A stretch of DNA of 64,000 nt. Source: an uncultured Desulfovibrio sp. Its GTDB lineage: Bacteria > Desulfobacterota > Desulfovibrionia > Desulfovibrionales > Desulfovibrionaceae. The stretch covers positions 34,275 to 98,274 of the forward strand of contig URBN01000006.1 in assembly GCA_900546145.1 (NCBI GenBank), given 5' to 3'. The translations under genes and the position numbers were made by a program. Under the pieces are notes generated by a model, which saw only the letters and a program-made list of their open reading frames with translations, was not told the DNA's origin and searched no databases. Position 1 is the stretch's first letter. Each line of letters begins with the position of its first letter. Below are positions 8,292-16,486 of the stretch, piece by piece.

Positions 8292-9575
8292 GTGCTGACC
8301 TTCCACATTGTCACGCTGTTTCCGGATTTTTTTGACTCGGTCCTTCGGACCGGGCTCATGGGAAAGGCCATTGCCGCCGGAACCATAGCCGTGGATTTTC
8401 ATGATCCGCGGGAATTTTCCACGGACAGGCACCGCCACGTGGACGACCGTCCGTACGGAGGGGGGCCGGGCATGCTCATGCAGACCGCGCCCGTGGCCGC
8501 GGCCCTGCGGTCCCTGGAAAGGCCGGGGCGCATGCTCGCCATGGCGCCGAACGGCAGGGCCGCGGATCAGAAGCTCATGCGCGGGCTTTCCCTGGAAGAG
8601 GACATCACGATTCTCTGCGGACGCTACGAAGGGTTTGACGCGAGGCTTTACGACCTCTTCCCCCTCGAGCCGGTAAGCGTGGGCGATATCGTCCTGAATG
8701 GCGGGGAGACCGCGGCTCTTGCCATCATGGAGGCTGTATCCCGTCTCGTCCCGGGGTTCATGGGCAGGGAGGCATCCGGGGACGAGGAAAGCTTTTCCGC
8801 CGGACTTCTTGAATATCCGCATTACACGCGGCCGCCCGTTCTCGAGGGACACCCCGTTCCGGAAATCCTCGAGTCCGGGGATCACGGCGCTATCGCGGCC
8901 TGGCGCAGGGGCGAGGCTCTGGCCACGACGCTTGCGAGAAGGCCGGAGCTCCTGGAGGAGGCCCCTCTGACGAAGCAGGACGGGGAACTCCTTGCCACCT
9001 TTACGGGAGCGAGCTGCGCGCGGAGCATTTCCTTCTGTCTTGTGCACTCCCCCGTGGTTCTGGCCGGGCACCGTACGGGCATGTCTTCCGTGACCAATCT
9101 CGATCTGCACGACATCTCGCGCACGGCGCGCACCTACGGCATGGGCACCTTCTACGTGGCCACGCCGGCAGCGGACCAGAGGGCTCTCCTCACCGGCATC
9201 ATCCGGCACTGGGAACGCGCCGGCGTCATGGGCCATGAAAACCGCCTTCAGGCCCTCCGCATGGCCTGCCCCGTGGAGAGCGTGGAGGAGGCCGTGACCC
9301 GCATGACAGAGAGCTACGGCGAAGAGCCCTTCGTGGTCGCCACGACAGCCAACTGGCCGAAGAAGCCTGCCTGCGTGAACTTCCGGGACGTCAGGACCAT
9401 GGCGCGCAAGCGTCCTGTTCTCATTCTCCTCGGCACGGCCCACGGCCTTTCCCCGAAACTCGTGAAGTCCTGCGGCGCCGTGCTCCGCCCCATCCGCTTC
9501 ATGGACTATAACCATCTCTCCGTGCGCTCCGCCGCGGCCATCATCGCGGACCGCATCATCGGCGATTTTTACTGA
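8292..9575 (+). CDS. trmD: tRNA (guanine-N1)-methyltransferase fused to a second RNA methyltransferase-like domain
   Basis: Residues 1-240 of this 427-residue protein are TrmD, which makes m1G37 in tRNA. The SPOUT knot is recognisable (HIVTLFPDFFDS, YGGGPGMLM, ILCGRYEGFDAR, SVGDIVLNGGE). Residues about 245-427 form the extra SAM-dependent RNA methyltransferase-like domain (FLVHSPVVLAGHRTGMSSVTN... to the C-terminus) known from Desulfovibrio TrmD proteins. The start is a GTG at 8292 with GGAGGG 11 bases upstream. The gene normally sits in rpsP-rimM-trmD-rplS, but here its neighbours are a CARF regulator and a permease. A strong terminator follows directly. Confidence 0.92.
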   Translation: MLTFHIVTLFPDFFDSVLRTGLMGKAIAAGTIAVDFHDPREFSTDRHRHVDDRPYGGGPGMLMQTAPVAAALRSLERPGRMLAMAPNGRAADQKLMRGLSLEEDITILCGRYEGFDARLYDLFPLEPVSVGDIVLNGGETAALAIMEAVSRLVPGFMGREASGDEESFSAGLLEYPHYTRPPVLEGHPVPEILESGDHGAIAAWRRGEALATTLARRPELLEEAPLTKQDGELLATFTGASCARSISFCLVHSPVVLAGHRTGMSSVTNLDLHDISRTARTYGMGTFYVATPAADQRALLTGIIRHWERAGVMGHENRLQALRMACPVESVEEAVTRMTESYGEEPFVVATTANWPKKPACVNFRDVRTMARKRPVLILLGTAHGLSPKLVKSCGAVLRPIRFMDYNHLSVRSAAAIIADRIIGDFY

Positions 9576-9596
9576 GATCCGCAAAAATGGAACCGG

Positions 9597-9647
9597 AAAA
9601 AAGAAGGACGGTCTGGGGTTTCTCCTCCTAGGCTGTCCTTCTTTTTT
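9597..9647 (+). terminator. Terminator after trmD
   Basis: Bases 9597-9609 (A6 then GAAGGAC) are the exact reverse complement of 9635-9647, giving a 13-bp stem with T6 at its 3' edge. It works on both strands. Confidence 0.85.
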
Positions 9648-9663
9648 CTGTCATTCAGGGATG

Positions 9664-9699
9664 TTGACATATAGTCACGAAAACGATTAAATTCGTGAC
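9664..9699 (+). promoter_or_regulatory. Sigma-70 promoter with embedded palindromic operator
   Basis: TTGACA at 9664-9669 and TTAAAT at 9687-9692 are 17 bases apart. A perfect 8-bp inverted repeat, GTCACGAA (9674-9681) and TTCGTGAC (9692-9699), spans the spacer and -10 box. That position fits control by a dimeric repressor, or by a CRP/FNR-family factor, over the TauE-like gene that starts about 50 bases downstream. Confidence 0.6.
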
Positions 9700-9746
9700 A
9701 AATGAGGGCGGCGAAGAGAAGGGATCGCGCCCGCAGGAGGTCTGCC

Positions 9747-10625
9747 ATGCTGTTTCCCGTCTCCGGTGTCGACGTTCCTGTCTTTGTTCCCCCGCTGGCC
9801 GCCTTCGCCGTGTCGTTTTTCTGTTCCATGGGCGGTGTTTCCGGGGCCTTTCTTCTTCTGCCTTTCCAGATGACGTTTCTCGGCTACACGTCGCCTTCCG
9901 TGAGCGCCACCAATCAGTTTTATAATGTGGTGGCCATTCCGGGCGGTGTCATCCGCTACGTGAGGGAAGGCCGCATGGTCTGGCCGCTTGCCGCCGTCGT
10001 GGCGGCCGGCACGCTTCCGGGTGTCTTTCTGGGCGCGCTCGCGAGGCTCATCTGGCTCCCAGACGCCGCTTCCTTCAGGATTTTCGCGGCCTGCTTTCTT
10101 TTCTGGATAGGGGCGAAGCTTTTCCTCGGCGTCATTTCGGGAAAGCGGAAGGAAAAGGCGCCCGGAGGGGAGCGCGTGTCCGGTGTTTCCTGGTCTCTCT
10201 CCCGCGTCAGCTACGCCTACAGGGGCAGACTGTATTCCTGTCCGACAGTGCCGCTCTTTCTCGTGAGTCTCGCGGTCGGCGCGGCCGGCGGCGCCTACGG
10301 CATAGGCGGAGGTTCCATTATGGCCCCGCTTCTCGTGTCTGTATATGGTCTTCCCGTGCATACCACAGGCGGCGCCACGCTCATGGGCACCTTCCTGACC
10401 TCTGTGGCCGGCGTCATTTTTTACAGTGTGCTGGCGCCCTTTTTCCCCGGGCAGACCGTGGCTCCCGATTTCCTGCTGGGACTCCTTTTCGGTGCGGGCG
10501 GTTTCCTCGGCATGTACTGCGGCGCGAGAGCGCAGAAGTTTGTTCCGGCTGCGGCCATCAGGATTCTTCTCTGTCTGACCATTGCCGCGGCCATTGTCCG
10601 TTTTCTCCTGGATGCCCTCGGCTGA
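9747..10625 (+). CDS. TauE/SafE-family anion permease
   Basis: The 292-residue inner-membrane protein has eight or so hydrophobic spans in the two-halved TauE/SafE pattern. It carries the repeated glycine-rich signature (GGVSGAFLLLPF near the N-terminus, GAAGGAYGIGGGSIMAPLL in the second half). Family members move sulfite, sulfoacetate, taurine-derived or other organic anions. The exact substrate is unknown, though sulfur anions would suit a sulfite-metabolising bacterium. The ATG at 9747 is chosen because AGGAGG lies 6 bases upstream, whereas a start 45 bases earlier has no such site. Expression is probably controlled at the operator-bearing promoter at 9664-9699. Confidence 0.82.
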   Translation: MLFPVSGVDVPVFVPPLAAFAVSFFCSMGGVSGAFLLLPFQMTFLGYTSPSVSATNQFYNVVAIPGGVIRYVREGRMVWPLAAVVAAGTLPGVFLGALARLIWLPDAASFRIFAACFLFWIGAKLFLGVISGKRKEKAPGGERVSGVSWSLSRVSYAYRGRLYSCPTVPLFLVSLAVGAAGGAYGIGGGSIMAPLLVSVYGLPVHTTGGATLMGTFLTSVAGVIFYSVLAPFFPGQTVAPDFLLGLLFGAGGFLGMYCGARAQKFVPAAAIRILLCLTIAAAIVRFLLDALG

Positions 10626-10651
10626 TCTTCCAGGGCGGAGTGTATAACAGA

Positions 10652-10690
10652 GGAAGGGCGGGACCGGCTGTGCGCCGGTTCCGCCCTTCC
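10652..10690. terminator. Terminator hairpin between convergent genes
   Basis: A 17-bp GC-rich stem with two wobble/mismatch positions pairs 10652-10668 with 10674-10690. It separates the permease from the convergent small secreted protein. No long T run is visible on either side. Confidence 0.6.
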
Positions 10691-10707
10691 GGTACAGGGA
10701 AGAGAAC

Positions 10708-11160
10708 TCAGAAATCCAGCTGCATCTGAACGTTGCTGCCGGCGCCCTTCCTGTCGGCGGCTCCCGGCATGCCGAAGCCGATGGACAGATCCGGATCGTC
10801 TTTCGGATGCATTTTTACGCCGCCGATCTGCGTGCCGTCGCGGCCCATGACGAATTCCATGTCCGCGCGCCGGATGGCGTCCTTCAGAACGTCCTGGTGG
10901 TAGCTTTCCGCGCCCTTTTTGCGGCCGAGGGCCGAGTCGGGCGACTGTTCGTTGCAGATTCTGTTCCGTCTGGCGCGCGCTGCTGCCCAGTCGGAGTCCT
11001 TGAATATCGGTGCCAGTGAGGCCGTCGAGTGAAGCGCCGGGCCGGACTGTGCCATAGCCTGCTCTCCGGAAACGCCGGCCTGTGCGGTCAGGCAAAGGAG
11101 CAGTGCAAGGACGAGACTGTGCCGCCCGCGGAGGGGAAAGAAGCGATTTGTTTCCCGCAT
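10708..11160 (-). CDS. Small secreted protein, function unknown
   Basis: The 150-residue product has an N-terminal signal peptide (FFPLRGRHSLVLALLLCLTAQAGV...). The mature part has no recognised domain. It is polar and contains an RARRNRICNEQSPDSALGRKKG segment and a Gly/Met-rich tail (SIGFGMPGAADRKGAG). The start at 11160 is chosen over one 21 bases earlier because AAGGAG lies 7 bases upstream of it. It is transcribed away from the phosphate transporter gene, so the 216-base gap holds both promoters. Confidence 0.6.
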   Translation of the reverse strand: MRETNRFFPLRGRHSLVLALLLCLTAQAGVSGEQAMAQSGPALHSTASLAPIFKDSDWAAARARRNRICNEQSPDSALGRKKGAESYHQDVLKDAIRRADMEFVMGRDGTQIGGVKMHPKDDPDLSIGFGMPGAADRKGAGSNVQMQLDF

Positions 11161-11234
11161 GGTGCAGCTCCTTTTCGTCAATCATCATCTTCGCCGCTGC
11201 GTCCGTCAAGATGTTTCTTCAATCGTTACTTGAA

Positions 11235-11302
11235 ATTTCACCGGAACGTCACAGGGAAAGGAAAGGCACGCGCTTATCACTCTTCCGGCACACAATTGTC
11301 AC
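11235..11302 (+). promoter_or_regulatory. Pho-box-like 11-bp-periodic repeats upstream of the phosphate transporter
   Basis: Two arrays of 7-base units separated by 4 bases are visible. The first is ATTTCAC-4-ACGTCAC (11235-11252). The second is TTATCAC-4-CCGGCAC-4-TTGTCAC (11274-11302). The 7-4-7 spacing and TGTCAC-like units are those of PhoB boxes. A second overlapping similarity is GTCACAG followed by a GGAAAGG block, repeated exactly 50 bases apart (11248 and 11298). PhoB control is inferred. Confidence 0.45.
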
Positions 11303-11376
11303 AGAGGAAAGGCATGAAGAGCCTGACCTAACAAGGAAATCGTTTTTCGTGCACTCTTTACAGAGAGGAGTTTTCC

Positions 11377-13653
11377 GTGGAATCCTTTTACGTAGTCATG
11401 CTGGTGTTTCTGGCCCTGCTGGCTGCTTTTGACCTTTTCGTGGGTGTCAGCAACGACGCCGTGAATTTCCTGAGTCCGGCCATCGGCTCCCGCGTTGCCC
11501 CGTTCAAAATCATCATGCTGGTCGCCAGCGTCGGTGTGCTCGCCGGCGCCACCTTCTCGAGCGGCATGATGGAAATAGCCCGCAAGGGCGTCTTCTACCC
11601 CCAGATGTTCCAGTTTTCCGATCTTATGATCGTGTTCTTCGCGGTCATGATCACGGACGTCCTGCTGCTTGACGCCTTCAACAGCCTGGGGCTGCCCACA
11701 TCCACCACCGTATCCATGGTGTTCGAACTGCTCGGCGGCGCCGTCTGCGCCGCGTTCTACAGCATCTACAGCCATGGCGAGGCGCTGGCGGACATCGGCC
11801 GGTACATCAACAGCGGCAAGGCCCTGACCATCATCTCGGGCATCCTCATTTCCGTGGCCGTGGCCTTTATCGCCGGCGTTATCGTGCAGTACATCTGCCG
11901 TTTCATCTTCACCTTCAATTACGCGGCCATGTACCGCCGCGTGGGTTCCGTTTTCGGCGGCGTGTCCATTACGGCTATTTTTTACTTCCTCATCATGAAA
12001 GGGGCCAAGGGCTCCTCTTTCATGGACCCCGCTTTCATCAAATGGATTGACGCCAACACCTGGCCCATTCTCGCGATCACTTTCTGCGTGCTGACCGTCA
12101 TCTTCCACGTGTGCATCCGCGCCTTCAGAGTCAATCTCTTCAAGCTCATCATTCTCGCCGGCACGTTCGCCCTGGCTTTCGCCTTTGCCGGCAACGACCT
12201 CGTGAACTTTGTCGGCGTGCCGCTGGCCGCCCTTGACAGCTATAACAACTATCTCGCGGCCGGCAGCAGTCCGGCCATGAAGATGGACTGCCTCCTGCAC
12301 GCCATGCGCACGCCTACGGGCTACCTGCTTCTCGCCGGCCTCATCATGACCCTGACCCTGTGGTTCTCGAAAAAGGCCCACCGCGTTGTCCAGACCACGG
12401 TTAATCTGTCCGCGAGCAGCAGCCAGGAAGAACAGTTTTCCTCCACGCTGCCCGGACGTGCCATCGTGCGCGGCGGCCTTGCCGCAGGAGAGATCATCCG
12501 GCAGATCATGCCCTCCAGCGTGCTCTCCTCTCTCGGAAACCGCATGAGGAAACCCGATCATCTGGTCGACAGTGAGGGCCGCGAGCTCCCCTTCGACGAG
12601 CTGCGCGCCAGCATCAACCTCGTTGTGGCCAGTATTCTCATCGCGTCCGCCACGTCCCTCAAGCTTCCCCTTTCCACCACCTACGTCACCTTCATGGTGG
12701 CCATGGGGTCTTCCTTCGCTGACGGCGCATGGGACCGCGAGAGCGCCGTGTACCGCGTCTCCGGCGTCATCACCGTCATCGGCGGCTGGTTCCTGACCGC
12801 GCTTACGGCTTTCACCGCCTGCGCCATCGTGACGCTGCTCATCTTCTGGGGCGGCGTTCCCATGTCCGTCTGCCTTATGGCCCTCTCCGTCTTTCTCCTG
12901 GTGCGCTCCAACTTCATCACGAAGCAGAACGAGGAAACGAGCTACGCCATCGTCACGGCCAGGACCGATGATCCCAAGGCTCTCAGCCTTCAGCTCAACA
13001 AAGATGCTGATGAAAGCATCGCCGGAATCATCGCCATTGCCAACGAGGGCCTGAAGGGCCTCCTCAACGAGGACGCCAAAGTGCTCGCTGAAACGAGAAA
13101 GAAGGCGGCCGCCTTCTTCGACAGGACCGATGCGCAGCGCAATGAGTACTACAGGCTCGCTGTCAGCGGCTCGCGTGAGAACGAAAAGGCCGATGCGGCC
13201 CACATCTTCCATTACCGCGTCTTCAATAACCTGCGCATCGTGGCCAGAAACCTGCAGACGGTCTGTGACGGCGCCTACGATCAGGTCATCAACAACCACA
13301 GGGCCTTCACCGGCGTGCTGCGCCAGAATCTGCAGGACATGATCTCGGGTCTGTCCCGTTTCCGCGCCATGGCAAAGGACCGCTCCGGCAATATGGATGC
13401 CTTCAGGGAATACGTGAACGCGGTGAGCGCCGGAATCACCCATTATCAGATGGAGCTCCTGCGTCAGATTTCCCCCATGCACCTCTCCCAGCGCAGCAGC
13501 GACTTCTACCTGGCCATGCTGGCTTTCGGCCGTGACGCCCTGAACCGCTTCTCCATGGTCATGTACCTCGAGCAGGAACTTGCCGAACGGTACAGCCAGA
13601 AGCCGGAGAAGAAGGCAGAGAATGCCGGCGGCACTCCGGAATCGGCTGTCTGA
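11377..13653 (+). CDS. PiT-family inorganic phosphate transporter with C-terminal PhoU-like domain
   Basis: The 758-residue protein has the two inverted PiT signatures, GVSNDAVNFLSPA at about residues 23-35 and FAGNDLVNFVGVPL at about 269-282. The membrane segments in between and after fit a PiT cation-coupled phosphate carrier. Residues about 520-745 are hydrophilic and helical, with the look of a PhoU domain (LNKDADESIAGIIAIANEGLKGLL..., FHYRVFNNLRIVARNLQ), which usually sits on a separate protein and gates phosphate uptake. The start is a GTG at 11377 after GAGAGGAG. Pho-box-like repeats lie upstream and a good terminator lies downstream, so it is a single-gene unit. Confidence 0.88.
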   Translation: MESFYVVMLVFLALLAAFDLFVGVSNDAVNFLSPAIGSRVAPFKIIMLVASVGVLAGATFSSGMMEIARKGVFYPQMFQFSDLMIVFFAVMITDVLLLDAFNSLGLPTSTTVSMVFELLGGAVCAAFYSIYSHGEALADIGRYINSGKALTIISGILISVAVAFIAGVIVQYICRFIFTFNYAAMYRRVGSVFGGVSITAIFYFLIMKGAKGSSFMDPAFIKWIDANTWPILAITFCVLTVIFHVCIRAFRVNLFKLIILAGTFALAFAFAGNDLVNFVGVPLAALDSYNNYLAAGSSPAMKMDCLLHAMRTPTGYLLLAGLIMTLTLWFSKKAHRVVQTTVNLSASSSQEEQFSSTLPGRAIVRGGLAAGEIIRQIMPSSVLSSLGNRMRKPDHLVDSEGRELPFDELRASINLVVASILIASATSLKLPLSTTYVTFMVAMGSSFADGAWDRESAVYRVSGVITVIGGWFLTALTAFTACAIVTLLIFWGGVPMSVCLMALSVFLLVRSNFITKQNEETSYAIVTARTDDPKALSLQLNKDADESIAGIIAIANEGLKGLLNEDAKVLAETRKKAAAFFDRTDAQRNEYYRLAVSGSRENEKADAAHIFHYRVFNNLRIVARNLQTVCDGAYDQVINNHRAFTGVLRQNLQDMISGLSRFRAMAKDRSGNMDAFREYVNAVSAGITHYQMELLRQISPMHLSQRSSDFYLAMLAFGRDALNRFSMVMYLEQELAERYSQKPEKKAENAGGTPESAV

Positions 13654-13692
13654 TTTCAAACCTGAAGAGGGGATTCTTTCCCCTTAATCCAT

Positions 13693-13730
13693 GCCCCCGC
13701 GGGAATGAACGGCTCCCCGGGGGCTTTTTT
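13693..13730 (+). terminator. Rho-independent terminator after the phosphate transporter
   Basis: GCCCCCG (13693-13699) pairs with CGGGGGC (13718-13724), followed by T6 (13725-13730). Confidence 0.85.
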
Positions 13731-13841
13731 ATGCTCTTTCGGACTGCGCTGTTGCCATGTTCGTCCGCGGGGGAGTAGCATGTCCCGGAACCGGAGCCGG
13801 CGCGCAAGCCCTCCGCATACGAAAAATCCCGGGAGGACCCC

Positions 13842-14516
13842 ATGTCTGAAGTTTTTGATGTCCGCTGCGCCATAGACGACGGCGATATGGACAGGGCCGT
13901 GAGCCTTGTCCGTGCCATGAAGAATCCCGATGCCCAGGCCGACCACGGGCGCTCCTGCCTGCATTTCGCCGCCTGGCACAGGGGCACGGAAAAGGTCATC
14001 GCCGCCATTCTGGAATGCGGCGGCAATGTGAACATCCGCTCTGATTTCGACGGCACGCCGCTTTTCGGCGCGGCCTGCCATAATACGCCGGAGGCCGTGA
14101 AGATGCTCCTTCAGGCGGGCGCCGATGTGAAGGCCACGGACGGGGAGGGGGACACGCCCCTGCATTTCGCGGACTGCCGCAATATCCCCCTGCTTCTTGA
14201 GGCAGGCGCTGACGTGGAGGCCAGAGATGCCCTCGGCAAGACCCCGCTGCACACGGCGGCTGAGCGCGATGACGGGGATGCCATAGAACTCCTCACCGGG
14301 GCCGAGGCCGATGTCAACGCCGTGACCGGGGACGGCCGCACGCCGCTCAGGCTGGCCGTTGAAGAAGACTGCGCCGAAGCCTGCAAAGCTCTGCTCGGGC
14401 ACGGGGCCGACGCCTCGCTCGCAGCGAAGGACGGGCTCACGCCCGAAGCCTGGGCCAGAGCCCACGCCGGCGACTGCGGCAGTGTGCTCGAATCCGTGTT
14501 CACGGCGAAAAACTGA
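13842..14516 (+). CDS. Ankyrin-repeat protein
   Basis: The 224-residue protein has no signal peptide. It is built from about six 33-residue ankyrin units, recognisable by the recurring pattern GxTPLHxA (GRSCLHFAAWHRGTEKV, DGTPLFGAACHNTPEAV, GDTPLHFADC, GKTPLHTAAERDD, GRTPLRLAVEEDC, GLTPEAWARAHAG). Such proteins mediate protein-protein contacts, and the partner is unknown. The start at 13842 has GGGAGGA upstream. It is a single gene, convergent with the DUF1848 gene. Confidence 0.85.
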   Translation: MSEVFDVRCAIDDGDMDRAVSLVRAMKNPDAQADHGRSCLHFAAWHRGTEKVIAAILECGGNVNIRSDFDGTPLFGAACHNTPEAVKMLLQAGADVKATDGEGDTPLHFADCRNIPLLLEAGADVEARDALGKTPLHTAAERDDGDAIELLTGAEADVNAVTGDGRTPLRLAVEEDCAEACKALLGHGADASLAAKDGLTPEAWARAHAGDCGSVLESVFTAKN

Positions 14517-14666
14517 TAACCGGAATTTCAGCCTGGAGGAAAAATTCCGTCAGACGCTCATGATCTGAAGGAAGCAGCTCGTCTTCCGGAAAACGGAATA
14601 CGTACCGTACGGGGGGCAGGAGCGGGATGATCCGGGTTCCCTGTTCCAGACTTCTGCAGGTCTGGC

Positions 14667-15596
14667 CTAGCCGATGCCGGGGAGCCGTATCTGACGGATC
14701 CGGCTTCCGTCCCGGCGGCGTTTTGTGACGGTGTAGTCCTCCACGCTGCCGAAGAGCAGGGGCGAGGCCGGATCCTGGATCCCCGGAGCCGTCCCGCCAG
14801 GCCTGCGGCATGCGTAGCAGTAGAGGCATCCGGCCCTGCATGTGTCGTAGGTTCCGATGTCCACTGTTGCCATGCAGCCGCAGCCCCGCCGTCTCTTCCC
14901 GGGGCGTACCCGGCCGAAGCACAGGCCCCAGGCCTTTCCGAGGAGGGCCGCCGTCACGCAGCCCGAGGGGCCGATGCCGAAGCGTGTATAATCCGGGGCC
15001 GGGCCGCAGGTCTGAATGGGGAAGCCGAGCCTCTGCGCGGTCTGTCCGAACCATGCGGCGAGCGTGTCCATGTCACGTGTGGAGACGGGCATGAGATCAG
15101 GCATCGTCCTGCGTACCTTCCCGTAGAGCTCCACGAAACTGAAGACGCAGAGGCTGACGAAGGGGGCGAGGATTTCTGCCATGGCCGCAAAGTCCCTCAT
15201 GTGGCGCTGCACGGGATAGGTTCCGTTCACGAGCACGGGATCATAGCGCCAGACGACGCGCTCCCGTCCGACGATCCGGGAAAGCTCACGGAGCGCGGCC
15301 ATGCTTTCCCTGACGCCCGGCACGCCGGGCTCCACATCCCTGCCATAGGGCGTGATGGTGTAGTGGCAGCAGACGGGCCATTTCCCGGCGAGGCGGGCGA
15401 GATGCGGCAGAAGAGGGCGGTAGTCCTTGGAACAGAAGACAATGCCCTGCACGCTTTCAGGCGAGAGATCGAGTTCCACGGCATGGTCCGGCACTTCCGG
15501 GTTGGGGACTATGGCCAGTCCCTCCCTGAGGCGCTCCAGGAACCAGGGCGTGTAATAGTGCACGATGTCCGTGCGCGAACTCACGTTGAGGATCAT
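14667..15596 (-). CDS. DUF1848-family protein with Cys-rich C-terminus
   Basis: The 309-residue protein starts MILNVSSRTDIVHYYTPWFLERL, matching the N-terminal signature of DUF1848. The C-terminal third has a cluster of cysteines (CGCMATVDIGTYDTCRAGCLYCYACR) with a CxxxCxxCxxC arrangement that could bind an iron-sulfur cluster. The family is often described as related to radical-SAM or spore photoproduct-lyase-like proteins, but its reaction is not established. The ATG at 15596 has GGAGA 7 bases upstream and matches the family start, so it is preferred over an upstream ATG. Confidence 0.75.
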   Translation of the reverse strand: MILNVSSRTDIVHYYTPWFLERLREGLAIVPNPEVPDHAVELDLSPESVQGIVFCSKDYRPLLPHLARLAGKWPVCCHYTITPYGRDVEPGVPGVRESMAALRELSRIVGRERVVWRYDPVLVNGTYPVQRHMRDFAAMAEILAPFVSLCVFSFVELYGKVRRTMPDLMPVSTRDMDTLAAWFGQTAQRLGFPIQTCGPAPDYTRFGIGPSGCVTAALLGKAWGLCFGRVRPGKRRRGCGCMATVDIGTYDTCRAGCLYCYACRRPGGTAPGIQDPASPLLFGSVEDYTVTKRRRDGSRIRQIRLPGIG

Positions 15597-15739
15597 GTGT
15601 TTCTCCTTCCGGGAATGAGCGCACCCTGTTCCCAAAGCGCGCCCGGAGTCTTTTTTTGCCATGCCGGATCAATGGATCTACAATGGATTTCTCTGGATAA
15701 CGTACCAGAAAGAGGCTTTTTTATAACCCTGAATGGAGG

Positions 15740-15761
15740 CAGTGCCCGGGACAGGGCACTG
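15740..15761 (+). promoter_or_regulatory. Hairpin between SD sequence and start codon of the LUD gene
   Basis: CAGTGCCC (15740-15747) pairs perfectly with GGGCACTG (15754-15761). GGAGG stands just upstream at 15735-15739 and the ATG is at 15773. Folding would bring a distant SD within reach of the start, or block initiation. Confidence 0.45.
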
Positions 15762-15772
15762 AAAGATTGCCC

Positions 15773-16408
15773 ATGACACCGAAACAGCAGGCATACGAAG
15801 TAACAGCTTCCACTATCATCAAGAATCTCGCCAAACGCCGTATGGAAGGCTTTTACTGCCCTGACAGCAAAAGCGCCGTGGCAAAGGCCCTGGAACTCAT
15901 GCCTAAGGGCTGCAGCATAGCCTGGGGCGGATCCGCGACCGTGCAGCAGACAGGTCTTATGGCGGCCATCCGCGGAGGAAGCTATCAGATTATCGACAGG
16001 GACGAGGCGAAGACGCCGGAGGAAAAGCGCGTCATGTTCAGCCGCATCGTCATGGCTGACTACTTCCTCATGAGCGCCAACGCCATAACCCTGGACGGCC
16101 AGCTCATGAACATCGACGGCAACGGCAACCGCGTGGGACCGCTGTGCTACGGCCCGGAGCACGTGCTCGTCGTGGCCGGCATGAACAAGGTCGTGACGGA
16201 CATCCATGAGGGCGTGAAGCGTATCCGCGCCATGGCCTGCCCGGCCAACGCCATCCGTCTGGGCCGCAGGACTCCCTGCGCCGTGGCCGGTGTCTGCGGC
16301 GACTGCAAGGGACCTGATTCCATGTGCAGCCAGCTTGTCATCGTGCGCCGCTGCCAGTTTGAGGACCGCATCAAGGTGATTCTCGTGGGCGAGGAGCTCG
16401 GCTTCTAG
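15773..16408 (+). CDS. LUD-domain protein (lactate-utilisation type, DUF162)
   Basis: The 211-residue protein is a single LUD domain. The family signature is visible in SIAWGGSATVQQTGLMAAI and MSANAITLDGQLMNIDGNGNRVGPLCYGPEHVLVVAG. A Cys-rich stretch (CPANAIRLGRRTPCAVAGVCGDCKGPDSMC) closes the protein. LUD proteins include LutB/LutC of lactate oxidation. This small stand-alone type is common in anaerobes, and its reaction is not firmly known. The start could be ATG 15773 or TTG 15767. No lut partner genes are adjacent. A terminator shared with dnaE follows. Confidence 0.8.
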   Translation: MTPKQQAYEVTASTIIKNLAKRRMEGFYCPDSKSAVAKALELMPKGCSIAWGGSATVQQTGLMAAIRGGSYQIIDRDEAKTPEEKRVMFSRIVMADYFLMSANAITLDGQLMNIDGNGNRVGPLCYGPEHVLVVAGMNKVVTDIHEGVKRIRAMACPANAIRLGRRTPCAVAGVCGDCKGPDSMCSQLVIVRRCQFEDRIKVILVGEELGF

Positions 16409-16430
16409 TCTGTTCTCCATATGAAGGAGC

Positions 16431-16481
16431 GCCGCGGACGTGGCCGGGCAGACATTCTTTCCGGCCGCGCCGCGGCTTTTT
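16431..16481. terminator. Terminator between LUD gene and dnaE
   Basis: Outer stem 16431-16437/16470-16476 (GCCGCGG/CCGCGGC) and inner stem GGCCGG/CCGGCC (16442-16447/16461-16466) are followed by T5 on the plus strand. Confidence 0.75.
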
Positions 16482-16486
16482 CCGTC

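Noticed and set aside
7830..9584. A long continuation of the CARF regulator's reading frame upstream of its start, antisense to trmD
   Set aside because: It runs opposite a clearly coding trmD, and the protein-like part only begins at 7829, where a good ribosome-binding site stands.
11299..13659. A 786-codon open frame on the minus strand, antisense to the phosphate transporter
   Set aside because: It is the antisense frame of a recognisable PiT carrier. Its His/Asp/Gly-rich text has no domain, and high-GC coding bias explains its length.
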